Origin: Astragalus membranaceus
Taxonomy: Eukaryota > Streptophyta > Magnoliopsida > Fabales > Fabaceae
Assembly (NCBI GenBank): GCA_039519185.1
Contig: CM076846.1
Location: forward strand, 188,093,068-188,157,067
DNA: 64,000 nt
Direction of reading: 5' to 3'
Each line of letters begins with the position of its first letter. Within the stretch, counting starts at the first letter, position 1. Position numbers and translations under genes: made by a program. This document shows, piece after piece, positions 22,231 to 32,364 of this stretch. The notes beneath the pieces are model-generated. The model saw only the letters and a program-made list of their open reading frames with translations, did no database searches and had not been told where the DNA came from.

Positions 22231-25031
22231 TTAAAGGTCTTTAAGCTCAATTGTGGTTTTGTCCCTTACCACATTTTCACCAAAATATTGTTTAACCCTT
22301 TGGCCATTCACTTTGAAGGTGGTATTGGTTGTTTTATCATAGAGGTCCACAACCCCATGGCTGTATATTTTTATCAATTGAAAGGGGCCTGACCACCGAG
22401 ATTTTAACTTTCCAGGAAACAATCTTAATCTGGAGTTGTAAAGCAGTACCTGTCCTCCTTCAGTGAGATCTCTTTTTATCAGTTTTTGATCATGCCATAT
22501 TTTGGTTTTTTCTTTATAAATTGCTGCATTCTCATAGGCAAAATGCCTAAGTTCTTCCAATTCATTTAGTTGCAGCAATCTAGCATCTCCTGCTTTCTTG
22601 TAATCAAAATTGAGTTTTTTCAGAGCCCAATGGGCATTGTGCTGAAGTTCAATTGGTAGGTGACAGGACTTCCCATAAACCAACCTATAGGGGGACATCC
22701 CCAAAGGTGTTTTTATAAGCTGTTCTGTAGGCCCATAAAGCATCATCTAGATGTATTGACCATTCTTTCCTTGAAGGCCCTACCATCTTTTCCAACATTC
22801 TTTTTATTTCTCTGTTTGACAATTCAGTTTGACCACTAGTTTGTGGATGATAAGCAGTTGCTATTTTATGCTTGACTCCATATTTAGCCAATAGGGTCTC
22901 AATCAATTTATTACAAAAATGAGATCCCTCATCACTTATGATGGCTCTAGGAGTTCCAAAACGAGTGACAATAAAAATTTGCTCACATACCTTGCATCAT
23001 TGTTAAGTAAAGCAACAGCTTCCACCCATTTTGAAACATAGTCTATAGCCACTAAAATGTATAGGTTTCCATGAGAAGGGGAAAAGGTCCCATGAAATCC
23101 ATTCCCCAAACATCAAAGAGTTCAACCTCTAGAATGTTTGTTAAAGGCATTTCATGTTTGTTTGAAATATTCCCTGTTCTTTGGCACCTATCACATTTTT
23201 TTACAAAGTCTTGAGCATCTTTGAAAAGTGAAGGCCAAAAGTAGCCAGATTGCAATACCTTTGCAGCAGTTCTAACACCACCAAAATGCCCACCACATGG
23301 TGCAGAATGGCAGTGCTGTAGCACTTGAATTTGTTCTTCCTCTGCTAGGCATCTCCTCATTAACTGGTCTTGACACTTCTTGTATAGAAAAGGTTCATCC
23401 CAATAATATTGCTTCATTGTGTGGAAGAACCTTCTCCTTTGCTGATAAGTCATCTCAGCAGGTACCACATTGCTAACCAAAAAATTAACTATGTCAGCAT
23501 ACCAAGGTGTTGCAGGCTCAGCCGCTACAGCGTCAAGTGTTTTTACACTGGGCGCTACAGCGGTTGATGATTCAGCATTTATTGTCAATAGCTGCTCATC
23601 TGGAAAGTATTCCTTGATCTCCCCACCTGCTGTACCTGCAATGTCTCTTTCCAATCTAGAAAGATGATCAGCAACTTGGTTCTCCACTCCCTTTTTATCC
23701 CTTATTTCTAAATCAAATTCTTGGAGTAGGAGAACCCACCTAATTAGCCTAGGCTTTGCATCTTTCTTTGTTATCAAATATTTAATGGCTGAATGGTCTG
23801 TGAAGACAATTACCTTGGTGCCAACCAAATATAATCTAAATTTATCAAATGCAAAGACTACAGCTAATAGTTCTTTTTCAGTGACTGTGTAATTCAATTG
23901 AGCTTCTACAAGTGTTTTGCTAGCATAATATATAGAGTGGAAAATTTTATCATACCTTTGCCCAAGCACAGCTCCAATGGCAAAGTCACTAGCATCACAC
24001 ATAAGCTCAAAAGGCTTACTCCAGTCAGGAGCTATAATAAATGGTGCTGTTATTAAAGCTCTCTTCAATTTATCAAAGGCTAACATGCATGGCTCATCAA
24101 ATATGAAGGGGTTATCATGCTGTAACAGTTGACACAAAGGTTTGGAGATTTTTGAAAAATCTTTTATAAATCTCCTATAGAATCCAGCATGCCCCAAAAA
24201 GCTTCTAATACCCTTGATGTTGGTTGGAGGAGATAGCTTCTCAATGACCTCTATTTTAGCCTTGTCCACTTCCAATCCTTTTTTGTATATCTTATGCCCC
24301 AAAACTATACCTTCTTGCACCATAAAATGGCATTTCTCCCAGTTTAGCACAAGGTTAGTCTCTTCACATCTAATCAAGATTTCTTCCAAGTTGGATAGGC
24401 ATAGATGGAATGTTTCTCCAAACACAGAGAAATCATCCATGAAGACTTCCATGGATCTTTCAATGTAATCAGAGAAAATTGCCACCATACACCTTTGAAA
24501 AGTGGCAGGTGCATTACACAGGCCAAATGGACAAGTGAATGTAGTCTTTTGCTGATCTTCAGGCAATATTGCAATCTGGTTATAACCTGAATAATCATCA
24601 AGAAAGCAATAAAATTCTTTACCTGCTAGCCTGTCCAGCATCTGGTCAATGAAAGGCAATGGAAAATGGTCCTTTCTTGTTGCCTTATTCAACCTCCTGT
24701 AATCCATGCATATTCTCCAGCCTGTTATTTTTCCGGTTGGAAGCAGCTCATTCATCTCATTAGTTATTACTGTTACCCCTCCTTTCTTGGGCACACACTG
24801 CACAGGACTAACCCATGCACTGTCAGAAATGGGGTATACAATACCTGCATCCAACCACTTGATGATTTCCTTCTTCACCACCTCTTTCATAATTGGATTC
24901 AACCTCCTCTGCCCTTCAATGCAATTTTTAGAGCCTTCTTCTAACACTATTCTGTGCATACAAATGGTTGGGCTGATACCCTTTATATCTGACATTTGCC
25001 AACCAATTGCCTTTTTATGCCGCTGTAGCGT
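22231..25031 (-). pseudogene. Athila pol: reverse transcriptase, RNase H, integrase
   Basis: Continues the gag-protease frame after the TAG at 25,032-25,034. The reverse transcriptase shows WRICMDYRRLNKATRKDHFP, DDYSGYNQIAI and the active-site FMDDFSV. RNase H follows (LMCDASDFAIGAVLG, TEKELLAVVFAFDKFR, FTDHSAIKYL). The integrase has the HHCC zinc region (HCHSAPCGGHFGG, then KKCDRCQR) and DDE motifs: Asp in WGMDFMGPFP, Asp in ISDEGSHF and Glu in GQTELSNREIKR. Frameshifts interrupt the integrase near 23,070, between there and 22,906, and near 22,715; the last part ends at 22,231. A variable linker between RNase H and integrase holds two CGCTACAGCG repeats (23,523 and 23,553). Not expected to make active integrase. 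Confidence 0.88.
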
Positions 25032-27791
25032 CTAAATCAGATCCTGCTCCTGCTTTTCAGAAAGGTCAGAAGCAATTATAACAGGCAAAGTACTTCTGTT
25101 ACCTAGATAAGCATATTTGAGGTGTGAAGGCAACTCTTTAAGTTCCAGAGTTGGTGGTTGTTCAATGGAGGGGAGATCCTTTCTCATGTCTGAATTCTCC
25201 TGCTCCAAAGATTCATATTTCTCAACCCAAATTTCTTTGACTGTCTGCTCCTCTTCTTCTGCAGCTTCTGCATCAGACCGTGTATCTTCACTGCTGTCCA
25301 GTAATTGCCTCAGATGATCTGTGCTTTTCTGGAAGTGATCCTGAACTACCTTGTCAATAGCAGACACAAAGGAGCACTCTTCAATATTGGGACCTGGAAA
25401 TTTCATAGCATTGAGGATGTTGAACTTGACTTCTTGGTCATTGACCCTCATGATCAATTCTCCTCTCTGCACATCTATCAAAGTTCTTCCAGTGGCCAAG
25501 AATGGCCTTCCCAGTATGATGGGTACTTCTTTATCTGCATCAAAGTCCAAGATTACAAAATCAACAGAAAATACAAATTTGTCTACCTTTATTAGAACAT
25601 CTTCCAAGATTCCTTCTGGATATGCAAGAGTTCTATCAGCTAGCTGCAGTGTAAGTGAGGTAGGTCTGGCAGTTCCCACTCCTAGCTGTGTGTATATGGA
25701 CTTAGGCATAAGATTTATGCTGGCTCCCAAATCACATAGAGCACGACCAGAGTAAAAATTTCCAATTGAGCATGGTATAGTAAAACTGTCAGGATCCTTT
25801 GATTTGGGTGGGAGCTTGTTCTGCATCAACATGCTGCATTCCCCAGTCATTGCCACTATTTCAAACTCCCCTAGTCTCCTCCTCTTAGTAAGCACATCCT
25901 TCATAAACTTTGCATAGTTGGGCATTTGTTGGAGAGCCTCCACCAAAGGGACATTAATGTGCAACTGTTTAAGGACTTCTAGGAATTTGTTAAATTGCTT
26001 GTCTTCATGAGCCTTTCGAAGTCTTTGAGGATATGGAGGATCTGGGTATGTTGGGATAATTTTAGGTGGTGGTGGTGTTTTTTCAACAACAGGCGTTACA
26101 GCGGTAGGTTCGGGCGCTGTAGCGCCTGTTGTAGGTTCTTTTTGTTTTTCAGATTTTTTGTTTTTCTCATCATCTGTAACAGTTGATGATCCTATCAAAT
26201 CTCTCCCACTCCTTAAAGTTATAGTTTTTACATGCTCCTTCCCTATAGTACTTGAAGTTGAAGCTTCTGTAGTGGATGGTAATGATCCACTAATTCTTTG
26301 GGAAAGGACATTAGCCAGTTGCCCCATCTGTACTTCTAGATTTTTAATGGAAGCTTCATGAGTTTTCAGGGTTGTCTTGCAATCACTCATAAAGCCTTTC
26401 ATCAATCCTTCCAATGAATTATCTATGACAGGGGCATTCTGTCTTTGGTAGTGCTGAGCAGGGAATCCTGGTGGATTTGCTGGAGCACTATAATTAGGTG
26501 CTGTTGCATTGTTGGCCCCCCATCTGAAATTGGGGTGGTTCTTCCAACCAGGATTATATGTATTTGAATAGGGATTATTGTTTTTATTGAAACCCACAAA
26601 GTTCACAGAGACAGGATTACCAGGAGATTCTTCATACAAATGCTCTCCTCCACAGTATACACAGCTTACTGACCCTGGAGAGGCTTGCTCAATGACAGCT
26701 ACTGTAGGTTCATGTATCGCTGCAGCGGTAACCTCTACAGCGTTTGATGTACTCATAGATTTTATCATGTTAGTAAGAGAGGCAACCTGTGCAGATAGAG
26801 CAGAAACTTAACTTATTTCATGCACATCAGCTACCTTCTTCTGCTGAGCTAACCTTTCTGTAGGCCATTGATAGCTATTTGTGGCAATGTCATCAATCAG
26901 CTCACATGCCTCATTATAGGAGGTTTTCAACAACACACCCCCTGAAGAGGCATCTAACATTTGTCTGGTTGTTGGATCTAGTCCATTGTAGAAGGTTTCC
27001 ATTTGGATAATCACAGATATACCATGATGAGGGCACTTTCTCAACAGCTCCTTCCATCTCTCCCATGCCTCAAACAGTGTTTCAGCATCTCTTTGTCTGA
27101 ATGCAGTAATCTCATTCCTCATTCTTGCATTCTTACTTGGAGGAAAATATTTTGCTAAGAATTTCTCAGTCATTTCACTCCAAGTATGGATAGAGTTAGG
27201 CTCTAGAGAAGTTAACCAGGCCTTTGCTCTATCCTTCAAGGAATAAGGAAAAAGTTTTAATCTGAATGCATCATCACTTACCCCTGGAATGATGAAGTTA
27301 CTGCAGACTTCCAAAAATTGCTTTAAGTGTAAATATGGGTCCTCTTGAGGAGCACCACCAAACTGTCCCACTGTTTGCAACATTTGGAACATCATAGGTT
27401 TGAATTCAAACTGAGCTATGTTGAGAGTAGGTCTTGCTATGCTTGTCTCCATGGTTTGTGGATCAAACATAGCATAGTCCCTCATTGGTCTATCTCTGTC
27501 ATTTACCATTTGAGCAGGTCCTTCATTTATGAATTGATGTCTGTACTAGTCCTCTTGGTCATGTAAGGTTGGAGTGGGTGGCTGCTGATGTCTACCTCTA
27601 CCCCTTCCACCTGGTTCAGTCCCTCCTCTACCAGAGCTAGTTCTGCCATGTAGAGTGGTAGCTCTACCAGAATTGGTCCTATGACTGTGTTCTGACATGG
27701 TAGGTCTGAGCCTGTGAAGATGTCTTAGTTTCCTGAACCTTCTCTCTGGTTCTGAGTATGGTTCAAATTCTGGTGGTTGAGACCTGGGCAT
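25032..27791 (-). pseudogene. Athila gag and aspartic protease with two internal stops
   Basis: A single minus-strand frame from an ATG at 27,791. It holds the gag domain (around 27,400-27,000; KLFPYSLKDRAKAWL, then TEKFLAKYFPP), a zinc-knuckle relic near 26,660 (CVYCGGEH) whose last Cys is replaced by Ser, a Pro/Thr-rich linker, and the protease (CDLGASINLMP with catalytic Asp; then IILGRPFLATG). Translation is stopped at 27,546-27,548 (TAG), at 26,808-26,810 (TAA) and at the terminal 25,032-25,034 (TAG). The frame continues unbroken into pol after each stop, so these are point changes, not frameshifts. The linkers carry CGCTGTAGCG repeats at 26,094, 26,115, 26,718 and 26,733. Confidence 0.85.
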
Positions 27792-27890
27792 ACGCTGTAG
27801 CGCTTACTGCTGCAGCAACAAGAAACAACACACCAGTATAAAATAGGCACTAAGTTTACTAAAAACTTAAACAATGAAAATTAAATGCAA

Positions 27891-27908
27891 TCCCCGGCAA
27901 CGGCGCAA
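27891..27908 (-). other. Primer-binding site of the Athila-type element
   Basis: On minus TTGCGCCGTTGCCGGGGA, six bases inside the LTR end. It resembles the aspartate-tRNA-type primer site commonly described for Athila elements (TGGCGCCGTTGCCGGGGA); the first bases differ slightly. Confidence 0.65.
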
Positions 27909-27914
27909 AAAACT

Positions 27915-29382
27915 TGTTGTGCGAAAATGTGATGTGCAAGTATACACAATCGCAACAAGTAATATAATGATAAGTAAAGTTCGTTCCCACAGGGATTGGA
28001 ATTAATCTCAGAAGTTTAAGTGATTAGAATCTTAGTGATAAGAATTAAGTAACAAGTAAAGGTAAAGAGTTGTAAACATCATAAGTTGTGATAAAACAGT
28101 ATTAAGTTTGAAGTGATTAAAGGTCAGTTGGATAGCTCAAAAGTTATGTAAATTCCCAAGAGTAATGTTCAGATAATATTAGACGCTGTAGCGTTAAGCG
28201 CTGTAGCACTTCAGAATCAGTAGACGCTGTAGCGCCTTGGTGGCGTGCCTTTCAGTCACTTTCGTCAGGGCTATGTTACAAGACTCCTATGTCTAGGCTC
28301 TAAATAAGTTTTACCCCTGTATATTAAGTTCTTACAACATTTGTCTTATGAACTATTACTCCCCTATGTCTAGAGTTAAGTAGTGCTTCCTTTAAATGTC
28401 TTTAAAGGGTTTTCATTCATATCATTCCTTGAGTTCTCTTTGTGAACCATGTCTGTACCCACAAAGTTACTTTGTTTTAGTTGATCATTTTCAAACCAAG
28501 ATTGAAAGTATTATGACACAAGGAATAAAACACAAACATCATAATATTATACAAAAGTTACTCAAGGTTCATTACATACCAAGAACAATCCAACTACAAC
28601 AAAGTTAGCTCATCACAAGTTCCATCAACATAATACAACTAGAGAGTATGTATTACCGTATGAAGACAAGAGAAGAGTGGTTGCAAAAGATACACTCCAA
28701 TGATCCCACGTCGCATACAAGAGATGAAGTTGAGGCGTGAGCAGAACCTTGGATGAAGACTAGAAAAACTATGCTATGAAAATAAAAGCTTAAGGGTAGT
28801 GTATCAATGGAGAAAAGCTACTATGTCATGTAGTTCTTCTTCCAAGTTGCAACTACTTGTCTACGTATGTTACCTCCTAGAGAAGCAATCTTAATTAAAC
28901 TAATTATTAACTAAGTCTTAATAGAATAATAATATTACATGATGATCATAAGACTTAGATATTATCTTTAAAGTACTTTACAAAAAGTGCTAATGATGGA
29001 ATACAACAATTATCACATGGGTTCCATTTAGGAGGCGCCAAGTGTAATTTAGCATCCACTTGAAAGTCAAAATATCCAGCTGAGAGGAAGAGATAAGGGT
29101 GGTGACTCATCATGTCCTCAAGTGGCCACACAAATATCTCAATGGTCAGCCGTCATATAACGCTGTAGCGTCTTATTGATAGCATACCGCTGTAGCGCTA
29201 AAGCAAAGCATCAAACATATTCACAAAGGCATTGACTATGCCCAAGGTTTAAGGAATTGACTTATAACCTATATTTATTCTAATATTCATATATTCACAT
29301 ATTTAAGCACTAGAATTACTTGAGAAACAAGCTTGACTTAAGTATTAGGAGCATAAATAACCTATATAAAATAAGGTTATCA
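27915..29382 (-). repeat. 5' LTR of the Athila-type element
   Basis: Partner of 17,569-19,028, bordered by the target duplication GACGG on its outer side and by the primer site on its inner side. It has four exact CGCTGTAGCG copies and one variant (CGCTGTAGCA at 28,199). Confidence 0.93.
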
Positions 29383-30692
29383 GACGGCGGTTTGAGGCGG
29401 ACGGCAAAGGTGTTGGGTGAGTGACGGTGGTTTGAGGCGGATGGCCAGCGTCTACGGTGGCCGGAGCTAACGGCGTGGCTCCATCTTTTGGTAATTTTCC
29501 TCCTCTTCTACTCCTCTTCTTATTCGATCACTGTTTTTATTAGTTTAACTCTAACTTTTCTAAACCCTAACCTTTGATTCAAAACACTATTACCCTTTAT
29601 TTGTTGATAATCATCACAAGGTCCAGCAACTACCTTTCTTTCTCTCAGGCCTAAATGTCATTAACAAAAGTTTATTTTGTTGCTTTTAAATCCTAATTAA
29701 CACTGATATCGAATTAATAAGCCTAAGTGATAATAACAGTTCTACACAAATTCACTTGTTTTAAACTAAAACTGATGTAACATATAAACACTTAAAAAAG
29801 TATCGTGGAGACCAACCTGGTTTCCATGCTTCTGTTTGGTTTCCTGTTGCCTGCTCTTAGTACTTGCCTGTTGTTGCCATGCCTGCTACTACTGTTCTTT
29901 GTTTCCTTACTGCTATGGCTGTTGTCCCCTCCTTCTTTTTAGAATTTTGGTGCTTAGGGTTTCAGTGTGAAACCCTAATTTTGCTATGATAAACGTATGG
30001 TTTTTTGTACGAATTCACTAAGAATTCTTTGTGTCTGAATTTTTTGGGTCTTTTCTCTGTGTATCAGGCTTGTTTATATAGGCAAAATTTAGGTTTTTTT
30101 CTGATCCTTCTCCATCTTTGTTTCCTATTTTGCAGGTTTTGGGCTTGGGTTGGAGAAGATGGGTGCTTGGTGAGCAAGAAAAGGCTAGGGTTCAGCTGCT
30201 GTTTTTCCTTTGAGGCGCCCTCTCTTGCTTCTTTTTCTATTTTTATGTATTTTCGGATTTTATTATTCTTTGTATTTTTGGTTTGTTTTAATTTTTCTAT
30301 TTTTGGACTTTTTGTATATATTAATATTGTAATATTTTTTAAATCTGATTTTATTTTATTGTTACTCTCCTTATGGCTTTTTGATCAAAAAGGCCACATT
30401 AGGTCCAAAATACCGGCCACAAGATCATTTATTAAAACTAGCCCAAAAGTTAGATGTAGGCCCAAACGAACCAAAACATTAAACTTAAGCCTGCTTATTA
30501 AAAAGTGATTCAAAACAATGAGCGTAAGTCCAATTTGGTAAGCTAACAAAAATAGGCCCAAAAGGTTGGACATAGGCCCAATTGGACAATTCGGTCCAAC
30601 TTTAAACAAAACAGCGCTCGAAATGCCATGGGCTTGTGACACGGGGCTAAAGCACTTACGATAAAAAGATCGGGCAAAATTGGGGTATAACA
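29383..30692 (-). repeat. Ogre-like LTR, proximal part, interrupted by the Athila insertion
   Basis: On minus this starts TGTTATACCCCAATTTTG, closely resembling the start of the Ogre-type LTR at 62,022 (TGTCATACCCCAATTTTG). It has a TATA box at 30,073-30,080 and a leader-like region down to the Athila insertion. It begins exactly where the archaic RNase H of the neighbouring Tat copy breaks off, so it looks like an insertion into that copy. The distal end is probably left of 17,569 and was not identified. Confidence 0.6.
30073..30080 (-). promoter_or_regulatory. TATA box in the Ogre-like LTR
   Basis: TATATAAA on minus, about 610 bp from the LTR start. Confidence 0.5.
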
Positions 30693-31047
30693 GAGTTCTT
30701 TAACTCGGGCGGGGTATTTTTGTAAAGTCGGGTCCTTTGCTTCGAATTGGTTCTTGATCTGAGAAACCATCAAGAGCGAATTCGAGATTAGTTCACAATG
30801 CTTCACCTTGAAATCCCGGGCCAGTAAAAGTCTGGTGATGCATGCTTCGTATTCTGCCTGATTATTGGAAGTCAAAAATCGGAACGTGAGCGATACCTCT
30901 GGACCTTGCAATGCCTTACTTATAAAGTATACGAGACTTTTTCCGGCCTCTGTTTATCTTATCAATACAGCACCCAAAGCTTTTTCTGAAACCGCTAAAT
31001 ATAAATATAAAACTTCCCCTTCTCTTGGTCGAGTTAGGACCAGGTGG
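30693..31047 (-). pseudogene. RNase H start fused to archaic RNase H fragment
   Basis: On minus the RNase H start (LYLYLAVSEKALGAVLIR, then a stop, then FISKALQGPE) passes straight into the middle of the archaic RNase H (TSNNQAEYEACITRLLLA; LISNSLLMVSQIKNQ). Most of RNase H and the connecting region are deleted. The fragment ends at ...YPARVKEL, cut by the Ogre-like LTR. Confidence 0.7.
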
Positions 31048-32364
31048 TTACGATGAGGTAATTTTAAGTTGATCAAGCGCTTCTTCTTGCTCATTGGTCC
31101 AGTCAAACTTAGTATCTTTCTTTAATATTTTAAACAACGGGAGAGATTTGAAAGCAGCATTTGAGATGAAACGAGATAACGCGGCGATCATACCATTTAA
31201 TTTATGCACTTCCCTTTTTGTAGTTGGTGTTCTCATCTCGGCAACGGCTCGACATTTGTCTGGGTTAGCCTCTATGCCTCGTTCTCTAAGATAAAAACCA
31301 AGAAACTTCCCAGCTCGGACACCGAAGGTGCATTTTTTAGGGTTAAGCCTCATGTTATTCGTCCAAATCTCGGCAAATAATTCTATGAGATCGGATACAT
31401 GAAGATGATCTTCTTTACTTTTTGCTATCATATCGTCAAGGTAGACTTCAACAGTTTGACCTATTTGTTTCTGAAACACTTTGTTCATCATCCTCTGATA
31501 AGTGGCTCCGACGTTCTTTAGACTGAATGGCATGACTCGGTAGCAAAAGTTACCTCGGTCAGTCATAAAGGTGGTCTTTTCTTGATCAGGTGGATGCATC
31601 AGAATTTGATTATATTCGAAATATGCATCCATGACAGATAACAAACGGAAACCGGAGGCGTTATCCACAAGTCGGTCTATGCTGGGAACAGGGAAAGCGT
31701 CCTTTGGACATGCCTTGTTAAGATCGGTATAATCAATGCACATGCGCCATTTTCCATTACTTTTCTTAACGAGTACAGGATTTGACAGCCAAGTTGTATA
31801 CTTGACTTCAGTTACCAAATTTGCTTTAATTAAATCATCCACAGCCTTCGCAGCAGCAACTTCTTTCTCCCCGCTCTGCATCCTTCTTCGCTGAGCTACT
31901 CACTTGGCCTCCAGGTTTACTGCTAATTGATGGCAGGCAACCTCCGGAGGAATTCCAGGCATATTCCAAGCGAAAAGATCAGCATGGTTTCTGAGGCACT
32001 GTGTGAGCTCGGCTTTCACCGGCTCAAGCAGATCGGTTCCGATCTTCATAGTTTTTGCCGGGTCATTTCCTATCTTAATCTCGATAAACTCTCCATCGGG
32101 TTCCGGGCGCTTGATTTTATTTTTCAGCTCTCGAGCGAGGTCGTCATCCTCTTCATCCTCCGAACTGTCAGGGTCATACCTAGCATCAATATCGGTTAGG
32201 TTGACATAAACAACTATTATTTGTTCTTTGCCTTTGATTGACTCCTGACCCTGCTCTAGAGGTTTGGCTTCTTCTTTAGCTTCCCGGTCTGCTTTGAGAA
32301 ACAGATAATAGCACCTTTCTACCGATTCCAGATCGAAATTGATGGTAATGATCATATCATTCAA
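31048..32364 (-). pseudogene. Tat reverse transcriptase with protease-RT linker
   Basis: Two consecutive open stretches. The first (32,364-31,900) is the acidic linker before the RT (RYDPDSSEDEEDDD; PDGEFIEIKIG). The second (31,881-31,048) is the reverse transcriptase: WRMCIDYTDLNKACPKDAFP, VMDAYFEYNQI (normally SGYNQ, so two residues differ), MPFSLKNVGATYQRMMN and the active-site YLDDMIA, then FLGFYL. A stop and short gap near 31,882-31,899 separate them. Confidence 0.85.

Larger units (their letters stand above)
17838..29197. repeat. Dispersed near-palindrome CGCTGTAGCG across the Athila-type element
   Basis: Nineteen exact copies (either orientation) at 17,838, 17,853, 17,879, 18,842, 19,434, 19,460, 20,287, 20,305, 21,247, 22,110, 23,523, 23,553, 25,021, 26,115, 27,793, 28,184, 28,225, 29,161 and 29,188. 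One-base variants start at 18,814, 20,335, 21,273, 26,094, 26,718, 26,733 and 28,199. I saw none outside this element. The arms CGCT/AGCG flank a 2-base centre; many copies extend to GCGCT/AGCGC. About 0.02 copies would be expected by chance in 11.8 kb. Confidence 0.9.
17569..29382 (-). mobile_element. Athila-type Ty3/gypsy LTR retrotransposon, complete and young
   Basis: An 11.8-kb element on minus with two 1.46-kb LTRs, identical 5-bp flanks GACGG (17,564-17,568 and 29,383-29,387), a primer site, gag, protease, RT, RNase H, integrase, an extra ORF downstream of pol, and a polypurine tract. Order and the extra 3' ORF match the Athila clade. By hand I count about nine substitutions and one 8-bp indel between the LTRs, so the insertion is recent. 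The gag-pol frame has three in-frame stops and the integrase has frameshifts, so this copy is unlikely to be autonomous. Confidence 0.92.

Noticed and set aside
23314..23323. TGCTGTAGCA as another copy of the Athila near-palindrome
   Set aside because: It encodes the conserved integrase HHCC stretch (LQHCHS) and is likely coincidental; it was not counted.
30005..30508. 167-codon hydrophobic plus-strand frame
   Set aside because: T-rich antisense of an Ogre-like LTR around its TATA box; composition alone explains it.
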